Positions 9,419 through 18,605 of a stretch of 64,000 nt of DNA are shown piece by piece (the stretch's first letter is position 1; the number at the start of each line of letters is the position of its first letter). A program made the translations under genes and the position numbers. Below the pieces are notes generated by a model. The model was not told where the DNA came from. It worked only from the letters and a program-made list of their open reading frames with translations, and did not search any database. The stretch is from Chitinophaga silvatica (GTDB lineage Bacteria; Bacteroidota; Bacteroidia; Chitinophagales; Chitinophagaceae), in the NCBI RefSeq assembly GCF_003419895.1, contig NZ_QPMM01000002.1:620001-684000 (forward strand). Reading direction: 5' to 3'.

Positions 9419-10242
9419 TTGACCGAGAGTTTTCGTAATTGCTTTGAAGCTAAAGCCAATTGTTCTTTTTCATCTGTTTGAATAAGTGATACCAGTTTGT
9501 GTGTATTAACAGGTAGATTGATGTTTTCCTTTTTTAACCAGGATACTAACTGTTTCACATACTGTAAAAGCATACTGGTATCATGCCATTTCCCCAATAT
9601 CTCACCTCCTTTATACATTTCTGCAATCAGTTTTTTGCTACCGTAGCCCGAAGGTAATACCTCCGATAAAATGGTTAACTGATAATATAAGGACTTTACC
9701 TTTTTCCTTTCTTCGTGCCAGATCTTATGATGTGCATTACTGGCAGGCAGGATAATACTCTTTCGTTGTTGATCCAAAAATCTTGTCAGATCGGTCAGTG
9801 CGCGATCTTTATCCAGATCCCGAATAGATTTGAGAAACCTGTCGGGCAGTGTTTTGATCTTTTTAAGGGTTACATGCTTAAGGGTATCTGTCAGCATTTC
9901 AATGGCAGTAGTTTGCCTTGTATTTAATAATAAATGTGCATGAGAAAAGCGTGTTTTGGCTTTTCTTTCATAGCTTTTGAGATGCATTTCCTGTAAATGA
10001 ATATCTCTGGCTGCCCCACCTATTTTTTGGATCAGTTTTAAGGTATGAAGATGCTTACTCGTTCCAAAGGAGTATCCTGGTAATTGTTTAGCCAACGAAA
10101 AGAAAGCCCGAAGTTTTTTGGTAGATACTCTGAGTGCATGAATAGCTTTGGGATCAGAAGGATGTTTTAGCAACGCTTCATATGCCAGGAGGATTGCTTT
10201 GCTCTCCTGTTGCAGGTATTCATATAACGCTTTGGATAGCAT
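9397..10242 (-). CDS. CHAD-domain protein
   Basis: A 281-residue all-helical CHAD protein. The family's conserved histidines and basic residues appear in ALRVSTKKLRAFF (about 45-60), in ARDIHLQEMHLKSYE, and in WHEERKKVKSLYYQL. CHAD domains bind inorganic polyphosphate through these basic surfaces and often accompany CYTH triphosphatases, but no CYTH domain is fused or adjacent here. No signal peptide. It converges on hutG with a 22-bp overlap and has no partner on its own strand. Confidence 0.85.
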   Translation of the reverse strand: MLSKALYEYLQQESKAILLAYEALLKHPSDPKAIHALRVSTKKLRAFFSLAKQLPGYSFGTSKHLHTLKLIQKIGGAARDIHLQEMHLKSYERKAKTRFSHAHLLLNTRQTTAIEMLTDTLKHVTLKKIKTLPDRFLKSIRDLDKDRALTDLTRFLDQQRKSIILPASNAHHKIWHEERKKVKSLYYQLTILSEVLPSGYGSKKLIAEMYKGGEILGKWHDTSMLLQYVKQLVSWLKKENINLPVNTHKLVSLIQTDEKEQLALASKQLRKLSVNQAASPQ

Positions 10243-10270
10243 CTTTCTAAGTTAAAAAAAATTATGGGTT

Positions 10271-10301
10271 TTGAGAGTTATTACAAGAATTAATATATTT
10301 G
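10271..10301 (+). promoter_or_regulatory. Bacteroidota-type promoter for the 10321 gene
   Basis: TTG at 10271-10273 and TATATTTG at 10294-10301 (fits TAnnTTTG) with 20 bp between. The start codon at 10321 is 19 bp downstream. Confidence 0.65.
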
Positions 10302-10320
10302 CGCCTTAAACTTATATGTC

Positions 10321-10905
10321 ATGCAACGATTCCCCAAATTGTTGATGTTAGCTTTACTAACATCCTTGTCAACTTCCGTTTATGCCCAAAAAATCAAATT
10401 ACAAAGCGGCGACCTATCTTCTCTTCAAGACCAGAAAGAATTGAATGTTGAATTTACCTACGATAATTTGAATGTTGGTAAAGAAACAGAAGAAGCTTAT
10501 GTAAAAAGAAGAACTTCTGAATTAAACAGCAAAGAACCTGGTAAAGGTGATACCTGGGCTAAAGCCTGGGTTGCTGATAGAAAAGACAGATTTGAGCCTA
10601 AATTTGATGAGCTGTTTAATGATAATGGCGATATTAAGGCTGGAAGCTTTCCTAATGCTAAGTATACACTGGTATTTCATACCACCTTCATTGAACCAGG
10701 TTTCAATGTTGGAGTTGTAAGAAAGAATTCCTACATCGATGCTGATATTTCTATTGTGGAAACAGCCTCCAAAAAAGAAGTAGCAAAAATTTCTATTGAT
10801 AATGCACCTGGCCGCATGATGGGCTTCGACTTCGATACAGGTATGCGTATCACCGAGTCTTATGCGGTTTCTGGAAAGAAATTAGCGAAGTTTATTCGTA
10901 AATAG
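10321..10905 (+). CDS. Exported protein of unknown function
   Basis: I do not recognise a named family. The 194-residue product begins with a signal peptide ending at VYA-QKIKL (about residue 22), so it is periplasmic or surface exposed. The mature part is rich in charged residues with alternating beta-like stretches (YTLVFHTTFIEPGFNVGVV, YIDADISIVETA) and a conserved-looking end, PGRMMGFDFDTGMRITESYA. It has its own promoter, and its TAG stop is part of the tip of palindrome B. Confidence 0.8.
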   Translation: MQRFPKLLMLALLTSLSTSVYAQKIKLQSGDLSSLQDQKELNVEFTYDNLNVGKETEEAYVKRRTSELNSKEPGKGDTWAKAWVADRKDRFEPKFDELFNDNGDIKAGSFPNAKYTLVFHTTFIEPGFNVGVVRKNSYIDADISIVETASKKEVAKISIDNAPGRMMGFDFDTGMRITESYAVSGKKLAKFIRK

Positions 10906-11110
10906 CGAGCGTTGCTCGCTTGTTTCTCGCAAAGAGGCATAAGAAGCAAAGAGGCATAAGGATCGAAGCGAATATTATTAAGAGCTTCTGATAAGTTCCT
11001 TTCATTAACTGGAATCTATTGGAAGTCCACAAAAATATTCGCTTCGATCCTTATGCCTCTTTGCTTCTTATGCCTCTTTGCGAGAAACAACAAGCGAGCA
11101 ACGCTCGCTA
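10904..11110. repeat. Long palindromic element B, between convergent genes
   Basis: The most complete copy: arms of about 75 bp (10904-10977 and 11034-11110), perfect apart from a 3-nt insertion in the right arm and separated by a loop of about 56 bp. The outer tip AGCGAGC-GTT-GCTCGCT is itself a small palindrome. The TAG stop codons of both flanking convergent genes overlap the ends of the element. Confidence 0.92.
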
Positions 11111-11977
11111 GAAAACAATTGTCTTGTTTCCGAAGAGGATTACGCGATTATTAATATGTGCCTTCACTGCACGGGTAAGTACTTGTCTTTCTATATCTCT
11201 TCCCAGCATTACCAGGTCATCTACGGTATGTTTATGACTTACTCTTGCTACATCCTGCTCAATAATTGGTCCTTCGTCTAATTCATCTGTTACATAATGG
11301 GCTGTTGCGCCAATTAATTTTACTCCTCTCGTATAGGCATTTTGATAAGGTTTGGCTCCTGCAAATGCCGGTAAAAATGAATGGTGAATATTGATAATGC
11401 GTTGAGGGAATCGACGTACGAAATCGGATGATAGAATTTGCATATACCTGGCCAATACTGTAAAGTCGACCTGTTGCTCTTCCAGTAATCTGATAGCCTT
11501 TTCTTCCTGTTCTTTTTTAGTTGATGCAGTTACCGGAATATAATGGAAAGGAATATCCATTGCGCTACATTCCTTTTCCAGGCTTTGGTGGTTAGATATT
11601 ACCAGGGGGATATCTACGGCTAATTCACCACTTTTCCATCTCCAAAGCAGTTCCAGCAGGCAATGGTCATATGCCGAAACCATAATGGCCATTTTCTTCC
11701 GATGGTCGCTGTAATCGATTTGCCAATCCATTTTTAACGGAGTGGCAACTTTTGCCTGGAACTCTGCTTCCAGCAACGTTTTATCCATGTTGGGCAAATG
11801 AAATTCCATTCGCATAAAAAATAAACCTTCCCGGGGGTCGGTACTGTGTTGACTGGCATCTAGTATATTTGCACCTAATTGGTATAGGAACTGCGACACT
11901 CCTGCAACAATTCCTGGCTTATCAGGGCAGCATATCAGCAGGCAGGCAGTGGGATATTGTGAGTTGTTATCTGGCAT
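11108..11977 (-). CDS. purU: Formyltetrahydrofolate deformylase PurU
   Basis: Hydrolyses 10-formyl-THF to formate and THF, balancing one-carbon units and feeding formate to purine synthesis. It has 289 residues. The N-terminal ACT domain (about 10-85, [17 protein letters not shown]) is followed by the formyltransferase-like catalytic domain with the signature [17 protein letters not shown], whose Asn-His pair belongs to the active site, and [19 protein letters not shown]. Folate one-carbon genes near a histidine operon make biochemical sense, but they are not cotranscribed. The 3' end is embedded in palindrome B. Confidence 0.95.
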   Translation of the reverse strand: MPDNNSQYPTACLLICCPDKPGIVAGVSQFLYQLGANILDASQHSTDPREGLFFMRMEFHLPNMDKTLLEAEFQAKVATPLKMDWQIDYSDHRKKMAIMVSAYDHCLLELLWRWKSGELAVDIPLVISNHQSLEKECSAMDIPFHYIPVTASTKKEQEEKAIRLLEEQQVDFTVLARYMQILSSDFVRRFPQRIINIHHSFLPAFAGAKPYQNAYTRGVKLIGATAHYVTDELDEGPIIEQDVARVSHKHTVDDLVMLGRDIERQVLTRAVKAHINNRVILFGNKTIVF

Positions 11978-12011
11978 AAGCCCTAAAATATAAAAATAAA
12001 TAGCATCTCAT

Positions 12012-12503
12012 TTGAAAAAAATAGGATTGATGTCAGATACTCACAGTTATCTGCATCCACAGGTATTTAAGTATTTTGAAGAGGTAGATGAAATCTGGCA
12101 TGCCGGAGATATTGGTAATCTGGCGGTGGCAGACCAGTTGGAAGGATTTAAACCTTTTAGAGCGGTATACGGAAATGTAGATGGTGCAGATATTCGTATA
12201 CGTTATCCTGAAGTCTTACGTTTTACTGTGGAAGATGTACCCGTGATGATGATACATATTGGTGGGTATCCGGGGAAATATGCCCCGGGAGTAAAAGCAC
12301 TGATTCAGCAGGAACCAACTAAGCTCTTTATCAGCGGGCATTCACATATTTTAAAAGTAGTACCCGACCCGGCATTGCATTTGTTGCATATGAACCCCGG
12401 GGCCTGTGGGCAACAAGGCTGGCATAAAGTGAAAACTCTATTACGCTTTCAACTAGATGCCGGTAACATTCAACAACTGGAAGTAATTGAACTTCCGTCC
12501 TAG
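12012..12503 (+). CDS. YfcE/MJ0936-type metallophosphoesterase
   Basis: Calcineurin-like phosphodiesterase of 163 residues. Metal motifs in order: SDTHS (8-12), HAGDIG, GNVDG, a central MIHIGG and the C-terminal SGHSH. The natural start appears to be TTG at 12012 (MKKIGLMSDTH), because the next ATG would remove the first beta strand of the fold. Substrate unknown; relatives hydrolyse phosphodiesters in vitro. It is divergent from purU with 34 bp between starts, so the two share a promoter region. Confidence 0.87.
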   Translation: MKKIGLMSDTHSYLHPQVFKYFEEVDEIWHAGDIGNLAVADQLEGFKPFRAVYGNVDGADIRIRYPEVLRFTVEDVPVMMIHIGGYPGKYAPGVKALIQQEPTKLFISGHSHILKVVPDPALHLLHMNPGACGQQGWHKVKTLLRFQLDAGNIQQLEVIELPS

Positions 12504-12538
12504 TTACTAATCCAAGTTTTTTTCTAACCTACAACTTT

Positions 12539-13591
12539 ATGAGTCAACGTTACTGGATATGTTTTTTATTAGGAATAACAACAATTGGGCAGGCAAAGGC
12601 GCAAAAGAAACTTCTTAAATGGTTTAAAACTGAGAATGATTCGGCGTATATAGCCGATCATACCGAAGATATTACATTCAGATTATATGGGTCGAGGAAG
12701 TATACTAAATACGATATAATAGACCGAAAGGAGAAAAATGATATCCTTTACCGCCCTAATACCCCCTTTAATATAGGATTTGGTGCAAACTACAGGTTTA
12801 TTGGGGTAAATCTTGGCTTTAATCTGCCTTTCATAAACCGGCAAAACGACAAATATGGCCAAACCAAATATCTCGATTTACAATCGCATATTTATCTGCG
12901 TAAGATAGTGGTAGATTTTTACGGTCAGTATTATAAAGGCTATTATATAGCCAATCCCGATGTTGTCTATGGAAAAGAGTATGCTAAATTGAACCCCTAC
13001 CCACAGCGACCTGATTTAAGGAATGTGGATTTCGGACTAAATGTGCAGTATGTATTTAATGACAAACGGTTCTCTTACAGAGCACCAAATCTGCAGAATG
13101 AATACCAGCGCAGAAGTTCAGGCTCCTTGATTGTGGGTGGAGAAATGTTTTTAGGCAGAATTAAGGGCGATTCTTCTCTAGTTCCTTCCAATATGAAGGA
13201 TACAATGTTTTTACATGATCTTAGATTTTATAAGACCAACATATCTTCACTGGCTGCCAATGTTGGATATGCACATACTTTCGTGGTACGACAGCATTTC
13301 TTTTTATCTCTTTCCCTAACAGCCGGACTTGGCGGTAATGCCAATACCTTCTTTTTGGAGGATGGATCAATAAAACATAATGTTGGATTGCAATTCAGTA
13401 ATACAGTCAGGGCTTCTGTTGGGTATAACTCTCATCGTTATTTTGCAGGTATACACTATGTAGGGATGGCTATACGCAGTGGTATGGCGGTTCCACATAC
13501 TTATCAGACATTCGGAACAGGGAATTTCAGGGTTAGCCTTGTAAAGCGTTTTACCCTGAAACAGCCGCTATGGAAGATGAAACAAAGTTAG
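12539..13591 (+). CDS. DUF4421 outer-membrane protein
   Basis: A 350-residue exported protein of the DUF4421 family, common in Bacteroidota. Signal peptide about 1-21 (ending KAQ), then a conserved ITFRLYGSRKYTKYDI stretch and a long series of alternating aromatic beta strands with the Tyr-rich DFYGQYYKGYYIANP, typical of an outer-membrane barrel. Function unknown. It follows the phosphoesterase at 35 bp and its 3' end overlaps the LOG gene by 4 bp tail to tail. Confidence 0.8.
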   Translation: MSQRYWICFLLGITTIGQAKAQKKLLKWFKTENDSAYIADHTEDITFRLYGSRKYTKYDIIDRKEKNDILYRPNTPFNIGFGANYRFIGVNLGFNLPFINRQNDKYGQTKYLDLQSHIYLRKIVVDFYGQYYKGYYIANPDVVYGKEYAKLNPYPQRPDLRNVDFGLNVQYVFNDKRFSYRAPNLQNEYQRRSSGSLIVGGEMFLGRIKGDSSLVPSNMKDTMFLHDLRFYKTNISSLAANVGYAHTFVVRQHFFLSLSLTAGLGGNANTFFLEDGSIKHNVGLQFSNTVRASVGYNSHRYFAGIHYVGMAIRSGMAVPHTYQTFGTGNFRVSLVKRFTLKQPLWKMKQS

Positions 13592-14169
13592 CTCCGTTCA
13601 GGAGTTATCCATTTGGTTTTAACGGGAGGTTGATATTGTTCCAACTTTAACAATAAATCTTCAATATTATCGCTACATAAAAGCATATCCCGGTTTTCAG
13701 CAGAAAGGAAACCATTTTCCGTCATAGTATGAGAAAGCTGAATAAGGGAGTCGTAAAATCCATTGGTATTCAGAAGGCCAATGGGTTTTCCATGCAGTCC
13801 TAATTGCCCCCAGGTAAGCATTTCAAATAATTCTTCCATCGTACCAAAACCACCGGGTAATGCAATTACTGCATCGCTCAGTTCATTCATTTTGGTTTTC
13901 CGCTCATGCATGGTATCTACCAGTATTAACTCTGTTAGATTATCATGGGCTAATTCTTTCCGTTGCAGGAAATATGGCAGTACGCCAATTACCTTACCAT
14001 TTGCCTGCAGGCTGCCATCAGCTACTGCGCCCATTAATCCTACTCTTGCTCCTCCATAAACGAGGGTAAGCCCACGTTTTGCCAGGGCGTTGCCTAAAGC
14101 CGTAGCCTGTTCTAAATAAACGGGGTTATGTCCGGCACTGGATCCACAAAAAACAACAATACTTTTCAT
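13588..14169 (-). CDS. LOG-family nucleotide phosphoribohydrolase
   Basis: A 193-residue protein of the Lonely Guy (TIGR00730) family, which releases the base from nucleoside 5'-monophosphates (cytokinin-type substrates, AMP). The Rossmann-like glycine loop GGARVGLMGAVADG and the diagnostic PGGFGTMEELFE motif are both intact. It starts 3 bp after the HD-protein stop on the same strand, so the two are probably one transcript. The true substrate in a non-plant-associated bacterium is uncertain. Confidence 0.9.
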   Translation of the reverse strand: MKSIVVFCGSSAGHNPVYLEQATALGNALAKRGLTLVYGGARVGLMGAVADGSLQANGKVIGVLPYFLQRKELAHDNLTELILVDTMHERKTKMNELSDAVIALPGGFGTMEELFEMLTWGQLGLHGKPIGLLNTNGFYDSLIQLSHTMTENGFLSAENRDMLLCSDNIEDLLLKLEQYQPPVKTKWITPERS

Positions 14170-14172
14170 GTC

Positions 14173-14802
14173 TTATAAGGTGGTTATTTCTGTTGATATA
14201 TTTTTTCTGGCTTTCTCTTCAAAAGCTGCTCTACCAACGGGTGTATGATAAATAAAAGGTTTTTCAAGAAAATGATGAAGTACCTTTTTTCTACCTGGTT
14301 TATAAAGAAAATCAGGGTAGATACTATACTCTTTTCTGATTTGTTGAGTATAGGCACGATACGTAGCTTCATCGGCCCCTAATATTTGCAGATCCATATC
14401 CAGAAAGTAATTCAGGTCTTTGCTGCCAATTGAATTAATATGTGTTTTGGTAGCAATAATAAAATCTCTTACTGCAGTTATTCTGGAATTTGGATATCCG
14501 ATTTTAAGTAGGTGAAGTTCTGCTTTTTCAGCGCTTTTTTCTTCGTTATCTGATTTCTTTACATCGTAAACAATATCGTGGAAGAAAATCGAAAAGGCAA
14601 TAATCTCTGCATCATCAACTTCATGACTGCATTGATTAAGGCTACTGAACATGCTTTGAATATGACTTATATTGTGATAATATCGCTTTTTTTGGGCATA
14701 AGCAGTCAATAATTGAATGAAGGATTGTTCAATAAAATCCTTGTCGGAAGTCCATGCCTGGTGAAGCTGAAACCAATATGTTTTTAGTTCGTTAGTTAAC
14801 AT
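14173..14802 (-). CDS. HD-superfamily metal-dependent phosphohydrolase
   Basis: A 209-residue HD-domain protein. Metal-binding residues are visible as YYHNISHIQSMF (about 40-52) and FFHDIVYD (about 70-77), with further conserved DKSAEKAELHL-like helices and the C-terminal FIYHTP. Family members of this size in Bacteroidota and proteobacteria have no proven substrate. It forms a two-gene unit with the LOG gene (3 bp gap), suggesting a shared role in nucleotide metabolism, which is inference. Confidence 0.8.
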   Translation of the reverse strand: MLTNELKTYWFQLHQAWTSDKDFIEQSFIQLLTAYAQKKRYYHNISHIQSMFSSLNQCSHEVDDAEIIAFSIFFHDIVYDVKKSDNEEKSAEKAELHLLKIGYPNSRITAVRDFIIATKTHINSIGSKDLNYFLDMDLQILGADEATYRAYTQQIRKEYSIYPDFLYKPGRKKVLHHFLEKPFIYHTPVGRAAFEEKARKNISTEITTL

Positions 14803-14822
14803 ACCAGCTACTTTAGTTTAAC

Positions 14823-15020
14823 GTTTGTTTCTCGCAGAGCTGCAAAGGAGGCAAAAGGGCAAAGTTTTTTTATTATGTTATTTATGCAATCCATTTTTAT
14901 AATCTTTAGAGCAACAAACTATTTCAAAAAACTATTGTGCTTTTGTGAGAAATCCTTAAAAATCTTAAAAAAATCCCTTGCGCCTTAATATTAATCTTTG
15001 TGCCTTTGCGAGAAAGAAAC
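14823..15020. repeat. Long palindromic element C, decayed
   Basis: Outer ends GTTTgTTTCTCGC and GCGAGAAAgAAAC remain inverted. The right half (AATCTTTGTGCCTTTGCG and neighbours) matches the right arms of F and G, while the left half has drifted. Unlike most copies it is not next to a stop codon. It occupies most of the gap between the HD gene and acn. Confidence 0.65.
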
Positions 15021-15028
15021 AAAAAGAA

Positions 15029-15076
15029 AAAGGGAAGATAATTAAAGAAATTAATTTCCTTAATTATCTTCCCTTT
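15029..15076 (-). terminator. Terminator hairpin behind aconitase
   Basis: A 22-bp stem with one mismatch (AAAGGGAAGATAATTAAAGA-type arm and its inverse) around a 4-nt TTAA loop, 44 bp past the acn stop codon, T-rich on the outgoing side. Confidence 0.75.
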
Positions 15077-15119
15077 AATTCTTTACAAACCTTTGTTACG
15101 CTGTGAGCAGCAAAAGCAA

Positions 15120-17390
15120 TTATGCTTTTTTCGCAAATTCGGAACGAATTACATTCAGTGCTCCACCGGCTTTGAACCATGCAATTTGCTGTTCATTGTA
15201 GGTGTGGTTTACAGGGAATTGTTCTGTAGAACCGTCTTTATGTACTAATTCGATAGTCAGTTGACTTCCTGGAACGAAGGAGGTAAGACCTAAGATGTTG
15301 ATAGTATCATCTTCCTGGATCTTATCGTAATCTTCTTTGTTAGCGAAAGTAAGTGCTAACATACCTTGTTTTTTCAGGTTAGTTTCGTGAATACGAGCGA
15401 AAGATTTAACGAGGATTGCACGAACGCCTAGGTGACGAGGCTCCATTGCAGCGTGTTCGCGGCTAGAACCTTCACCGTAGTTTTCATCTCCCACAACAAC
15501 AGCACCGAAACCAGCAGCTTTATAAGCGCGCATAGTAGCAGGAACTGCACCGTATTCGCCGGTTAAAGCATTTTTAACGGTATCAGTTTTATCGTTGTAC
15601 GCATTTACAGCGCCAATGAGCATGTTGTTAGAGATGTTATCCAGGTGTCCGCGGTATTTCAACCATGGACCAGCCATAGAGATATGGTCAGTGGTACATT
15701 TACCTTTAGCTTTGATGAGGAGTTTCAGACCTTTCAGATCAGTACCTTCCCAGGCATTAAATGGTTGCAGTAATTGCAGACGATCAGAAGTTTCAGATAC
15801 GATTACCTTAACACCGCTACCATCTTCAGCAGGAGCCTGATAACCGGCATCTTCTACTGCGAAGCCATTAACTGGCAGTTCAAAACCTTTAGGTTCATCC
15901 AGTTTAACCTGCTCACCATTTTTGTTGGTAAGGGTATCTTTCAATGGGTTGAAAGTCAGGTCACCAGCGATAGCCAGAGCGGTTACAATTTCAGGAGAAG
16001 CAACGAATGCGTGAGTAGAAGCTAAACCATCATTTCTTTTAGCGAAGTTACGGTTGAAAGAAGTGATGATAGAGTTTTTACGGTTAGGATCATCGATATG
16101 ACGAGCCCATTGACCGATGCAAGGTCCGCAAGCGTTAGCCAGTACTACACCGCCAACTTTATCGAAAGTATTCAGTAAACCGTCTCTTTCGATTGTATAG
16201 CGTACTAGTTCAGAACCTGGAGTGATAGTGTATTCAGATTTCATTTCCAGGCCTTTATCGATAGCTTGTTGAGCTAATGATGCAGAACGGGAAATATCTT
16301 CGTAAGAAGAGTTGGTGCAGGAACCGATCAATGCTACTTCCAATTTCTCAGGCCAGTTATTTTCTTTAACTGCTTGAGCAAATTTAGAGATAGGCCATGC
16401 CAGATCCGGAGTAAACGGACCATTTACATATGGTTCCAGTTCGTCCAGGTTGATTTCGATCAGTTGATCGTAGTATTTTGCAGGATCAGCATATACTTCA
16501 GCATCCGGGCGCAGGTGATCTTTTACTACATCGGCAGCAGCAGCGATTTCTGTACGACCAGTGATTTTCAGGTAATCAGCCATTTTGCTGTCATAAGCGA
16601 AAATTGAGCAGGTAGCACCAATTTCAGCACCCATGTTACAAATAGTAGCTTTACCGGTAGCGCTGAAGCTATCAGCACCTTCACCGAAGTATTCAACGAT
16701 AGCACCGGTACCACCTTTTACAGTAAGGATACCAGCCACTTTCAGGATAATATCTTTTGCAGAAGTCCAGCCGCTCATTTTACCGGTTAATTTAACACCG
16801 ATAAGTTTAGGCATTTTAAGTTCCCATGGTAAGCCTGCCATTACGTCTACAGCATCAGCACCACCTACTCCGATAGCCACCATACCCAAACCACCAGCAT
16901 TAGGGGTGTGAGAGTCGGTTCCGATCATCATACCGCCAGGGAATGCATAGTTTTCCAGTACTACCTGGTGAATGATACCAGCACCTGGTTTCCAGAAACC
17001 AATACCATATTTGTCGGAAATAGAAGAAAGGAAATCGTAAACTTCTTTATTTGTATCAATAGCTGTTGCCAAGTCTTGCTTTGCACCAACTTTTGCTTGT
17101 ATAAGGTGGTCACAATGAACAGTAGAAGGAACCGCAACTTTATCACGGCCGCAGGTCATAAACTGGAGCAATGCCATCTGGGCGGTTGCATCCTGCATAG
17201 CTACGCGATCGGGAGCAAATTCCACATAGGATTTACCTCTTTCGTAGGGCGTGGTAGTAGGTGCATACAGGTGAGCGTACAAAATCTTCTCGGCAAGTGT
17301 CAACGGACGACCCAGCATCTTACGGGTCGCTTCCACTTTACCCGGTAGTGCCGCATACACTTTTTTAATCATGTCAATATCAAACACCAT
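15120..17390 (-). CDS. acn: Aconitate hydratase
   Basis: TCA-cycle enzyme interconverting citrate and isocitrate. It has 756 residues, the length of the mitochondrial-type aconitase. The three [4Fe-4S] cysteines are seen in [10 protein letters not shown] and ACGPCIGQW; the substrate-binding [21 protein letters not shown] is in the C-terminal swivel domain. Early conserved motifs [12 protein letters not shown] and [14 protein letters not shown] are intact. It is a single transcription unit with its own terminator. The ATG at 17390 gives a short MVFDIDM extension typical of Bacteroidota homologues. Confidence 0.96.
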   Translation of the reverse strand: MVFDIDMIKKVYAALPGKVEATRKMLGRPLTLAEKILYAHLYAPTTTPYERGKSYVEFAPDRVAMQDATAQMALLQFMTCGRDKVAVPSTVHCDHLIQAKVGAKQDLATAIDTNKEVYDFLSSISDKYGIGFWKPGAGIIHQVVLENYAFPGGMMIGTDSHTPNAGGLGMVAIGVGGADAVDVMAGLPWELKMPKLIGVKLTGKMSGWTSAKDIILKVAGILTVKGGTGAIVEYFGEGADSFSATGKATICNMGAEIGATCSIFAYDSKMADYLKITGRTEIAAAADVVKDHLRPDAEVYADPAKYYDQLIEINLDELEPYVNGPFTPDLAWPISKFAQAVKENNWPEKLEVALIGSCTNSSYEDISRSASLAQQAIDKGLEMKSEYTITPGSELVRYTIERDGLLNTFDKVGGVVLANACGPCIGQWARHIDDPNRKNSIITSFNRNFAKRNDGLASTHAFVASPEIVTALAIAGDLTFNPLKDTLTNKNGEQVKLDEPKGFELPVNGFAVEDAGYQAPAEDGSGVKVIVSETSDRLQLLQPFNAWEGTDLKGLKLLIKAKGKCTTDHISMAGPWLKYRGHLDNISNNMLIGAVNAYNDKTDTVKNALTGEYGAVPATMRAYKAAGFGAVVVGDENYGEGSSREHAAMEPRHLGVRAILVKSFARIHETNLKKQGMLALTFANKEDYDKIQEDDTINILGLTSFVPGSQLTIELVHKDGSTEQFPVNHTYNEQQIAWFKAGGALNVIRSEFAKKA

Positions 17391-17429
17391 GGGAAAAAAA
17401 ATATTTTAAGAGCGGTTAAAAATTGCTTG

Positions 17430-17437
17430 CAAAATTA
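17430..17437 (-). promoter_or_regulatory. Possible -7 box for aconitase
   Basis: TAATTTTG on the minus strand (TAnnTTTG), 39 bp before the acn start. No -33 TTG at the expected distance. The remaining sequence up to 17697 is AT-rich and I see no gene in it. Confidence 0.35.
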
Positions 17438-17697
17438 GCTAAAAACATGAAGTTTTTAAATTAAATAGTTAAGACATAATTATTTGACCAGGAACTTTTA
17501 GTACCTCTAAAGTACCCCGAAAGATTCTCAGGGTAAGGAAAGAGCTTCAATATACCCCCCTCAGAAATTATTGAAAAATTTCATATTAAAGCTAACTTCC
17601 CTGTTTTATGGGTATAACGACTGAAATAATATATCATTGGTTTTTAAATAATTGATATTCATATACTTATGTATATAAAACAGGGAACGGCGAGCTC

Positions 17698-17728
17698 TTG
17701 TTTTATCAGGAAGAATTTGATAAATTTG
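17698..17728 (+). promoter_or_regulatory. Bacteroidota-type promoter for the PspC gene
   Basis: TTG at 17698-17700 and TAAATTTG at 17721-17728, exactly 20 bp apart. The ATG starts 4 bp after the -7 box, so the mRNA would have almost no leader. Confidence 0.6.
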
Positions 17729-17732
17729 AACT

Positions 17733-17954
17733 ATGAACCGGATAAAAGATTTCGTGGAATGGAAAGCGTTCGGTGTTTGTGCCGCTATTGGAGAAAAACT
17801 AGGAGTGGCATCCTCCCGTATTCGCTTCTTTTTCATCTATGCCACCTTTTTGACAATGGGTTCACCCCTCATTGTTTACATGATTCTTGCATTTTGGGTT
17901 AATATGAAAGCATATATCCAAAACGCCAGAAGAAACCCCCTACGCTATTTATAA
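17733..17954 (+). CDS. Small PspC-domain membrane protein
   Basis: A 73-residue protein made of one PspC domain: the FGVCAAIGEKLGVASSRIRF stretch followed by a hydrophobic segment (about 33-57). PspC proteins sit in the inner membrane and take part in envelope-stress responses; in Bacteroidota, short free-standing copies are common and their role is not established. Preceded by a consensus promoter giving a nearly leaderless mRNA, followed at 7 bp by palindrome D. Confidence 0.8.
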   Translation: MNRIKDFVEWKAFGVCAAIGEKLGVASSRIRFFFIYATFLTMGSPLIVYMILAFWVNMKAYIQNARRNPLRYL

Positions 17955-17961
17955 GCACTAG

Positions 17962-18125
17962 TTTCTCGCAAAGAAGCATAAGAAGCAAAGAGGCATAAGG
18001 ATCGAAGCGAATGTATTAAGGGCTGCCAATAGGTTTCTATTTATAATTGAAACTTATCAGCAATTCTTAAAAACATTCGCTTCGATCCTTATGCCTCTTT
18101 GCTTCTTATGCTTCTTTGCGAGAAA
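17962..18125. repeat. Long palindromic element D, between convergent genes
   Basis: Arms of about 52 bp (17962-18013 and 18074-18125) differ from copy B at AAAGAAGCATAAG instead of AAAGAGGCATAAG, and the opposite arm carries the matching change. The element fills the gap between two convergent stop codons, 7 bp and 6 bp away. Confidence 0.92.
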
Positions 18126-18131
18126 TTATTC

Positions 18132-18536
18132 TTACTCCAGATGGAAATTAGTCATCGCGTGATAATGATTCTGTAGCTCGTTCAATGTTATTGGGTCGTT
18201 CAGGCTACGGGTTTCATCCCTGTAGTGTAACTGTAGTAAAGGTTTATGCCCTTCTTCAAACCACCTTACGGAAAAAGGCCCCCTTACATATAAGGTACCA
18301 CCTCCCTTTGTTGAAGCAGCTTCGTCTTTATGAAACTGCAAATCCAATAAAGTGGCAGGAGTCAGATGTATAGTCACCAGGTTATCCAAATCATACCAAT
18401 ATTCATTGTCATCCCCGGTTGATACCAACACTTTATTTCCGTAATGATCTACCTGCAAAATGGTTCCTTTCTTTTCTGCTCCTCCATAGTTTGTGATAAC
18501 GGTATCACCTGATTTTAAATCGTGAATGTTAATCAT
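18132..18536 (-). CDS. Protein of unknown function, KOW/SH3-like start
   Basis: A 134-residue soluble protein without a signal peptide; I recognise no named family. The first half (LKSGDTVITNYGGAEKKGTI and LVSTGDDNEYWYDLDNLVTI) reads like a small beta barrel of the KOW/SH3 type, the second half is mixed, with RGPFSVRWFEEGHKPLLQLH and a C-terminal helix. It stands alone between palindrome D and kdsA, 69 bp from the latter on the same strand. An inverted repeat, CATAGTG/CACTATG at 18534-18561, overlaps its start and could be a regulatory site. Confidence 0.65.
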   Translation of the reverse strand: MINIHDLKSGDTVITNYGGAEKKGTILQVDHYGNKVLVSTGDDNEYWYDLDNLVTIHLTPATLLDLQFHKDEAASTKGGGTLYVRGPFSVRWFEEGHKPLLQLHYRDETRSLNDPITLNELQNHYHAMTNFHLE

Positions 18537-18605
18537 AGTGAGCTGAATTTAGTGCACTATGAATTTACATAAAAGACCGTAAAGCAGCAAAAAAGGAATC
18601 CTGAC

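Noticed and set aside
10904..11110. Insertion sequence or MITE with target duplication
   Set aside because: Palindromic ends are clear, but I could not identify a flanking direct repeat or a transposase, so I call it only a repeat.
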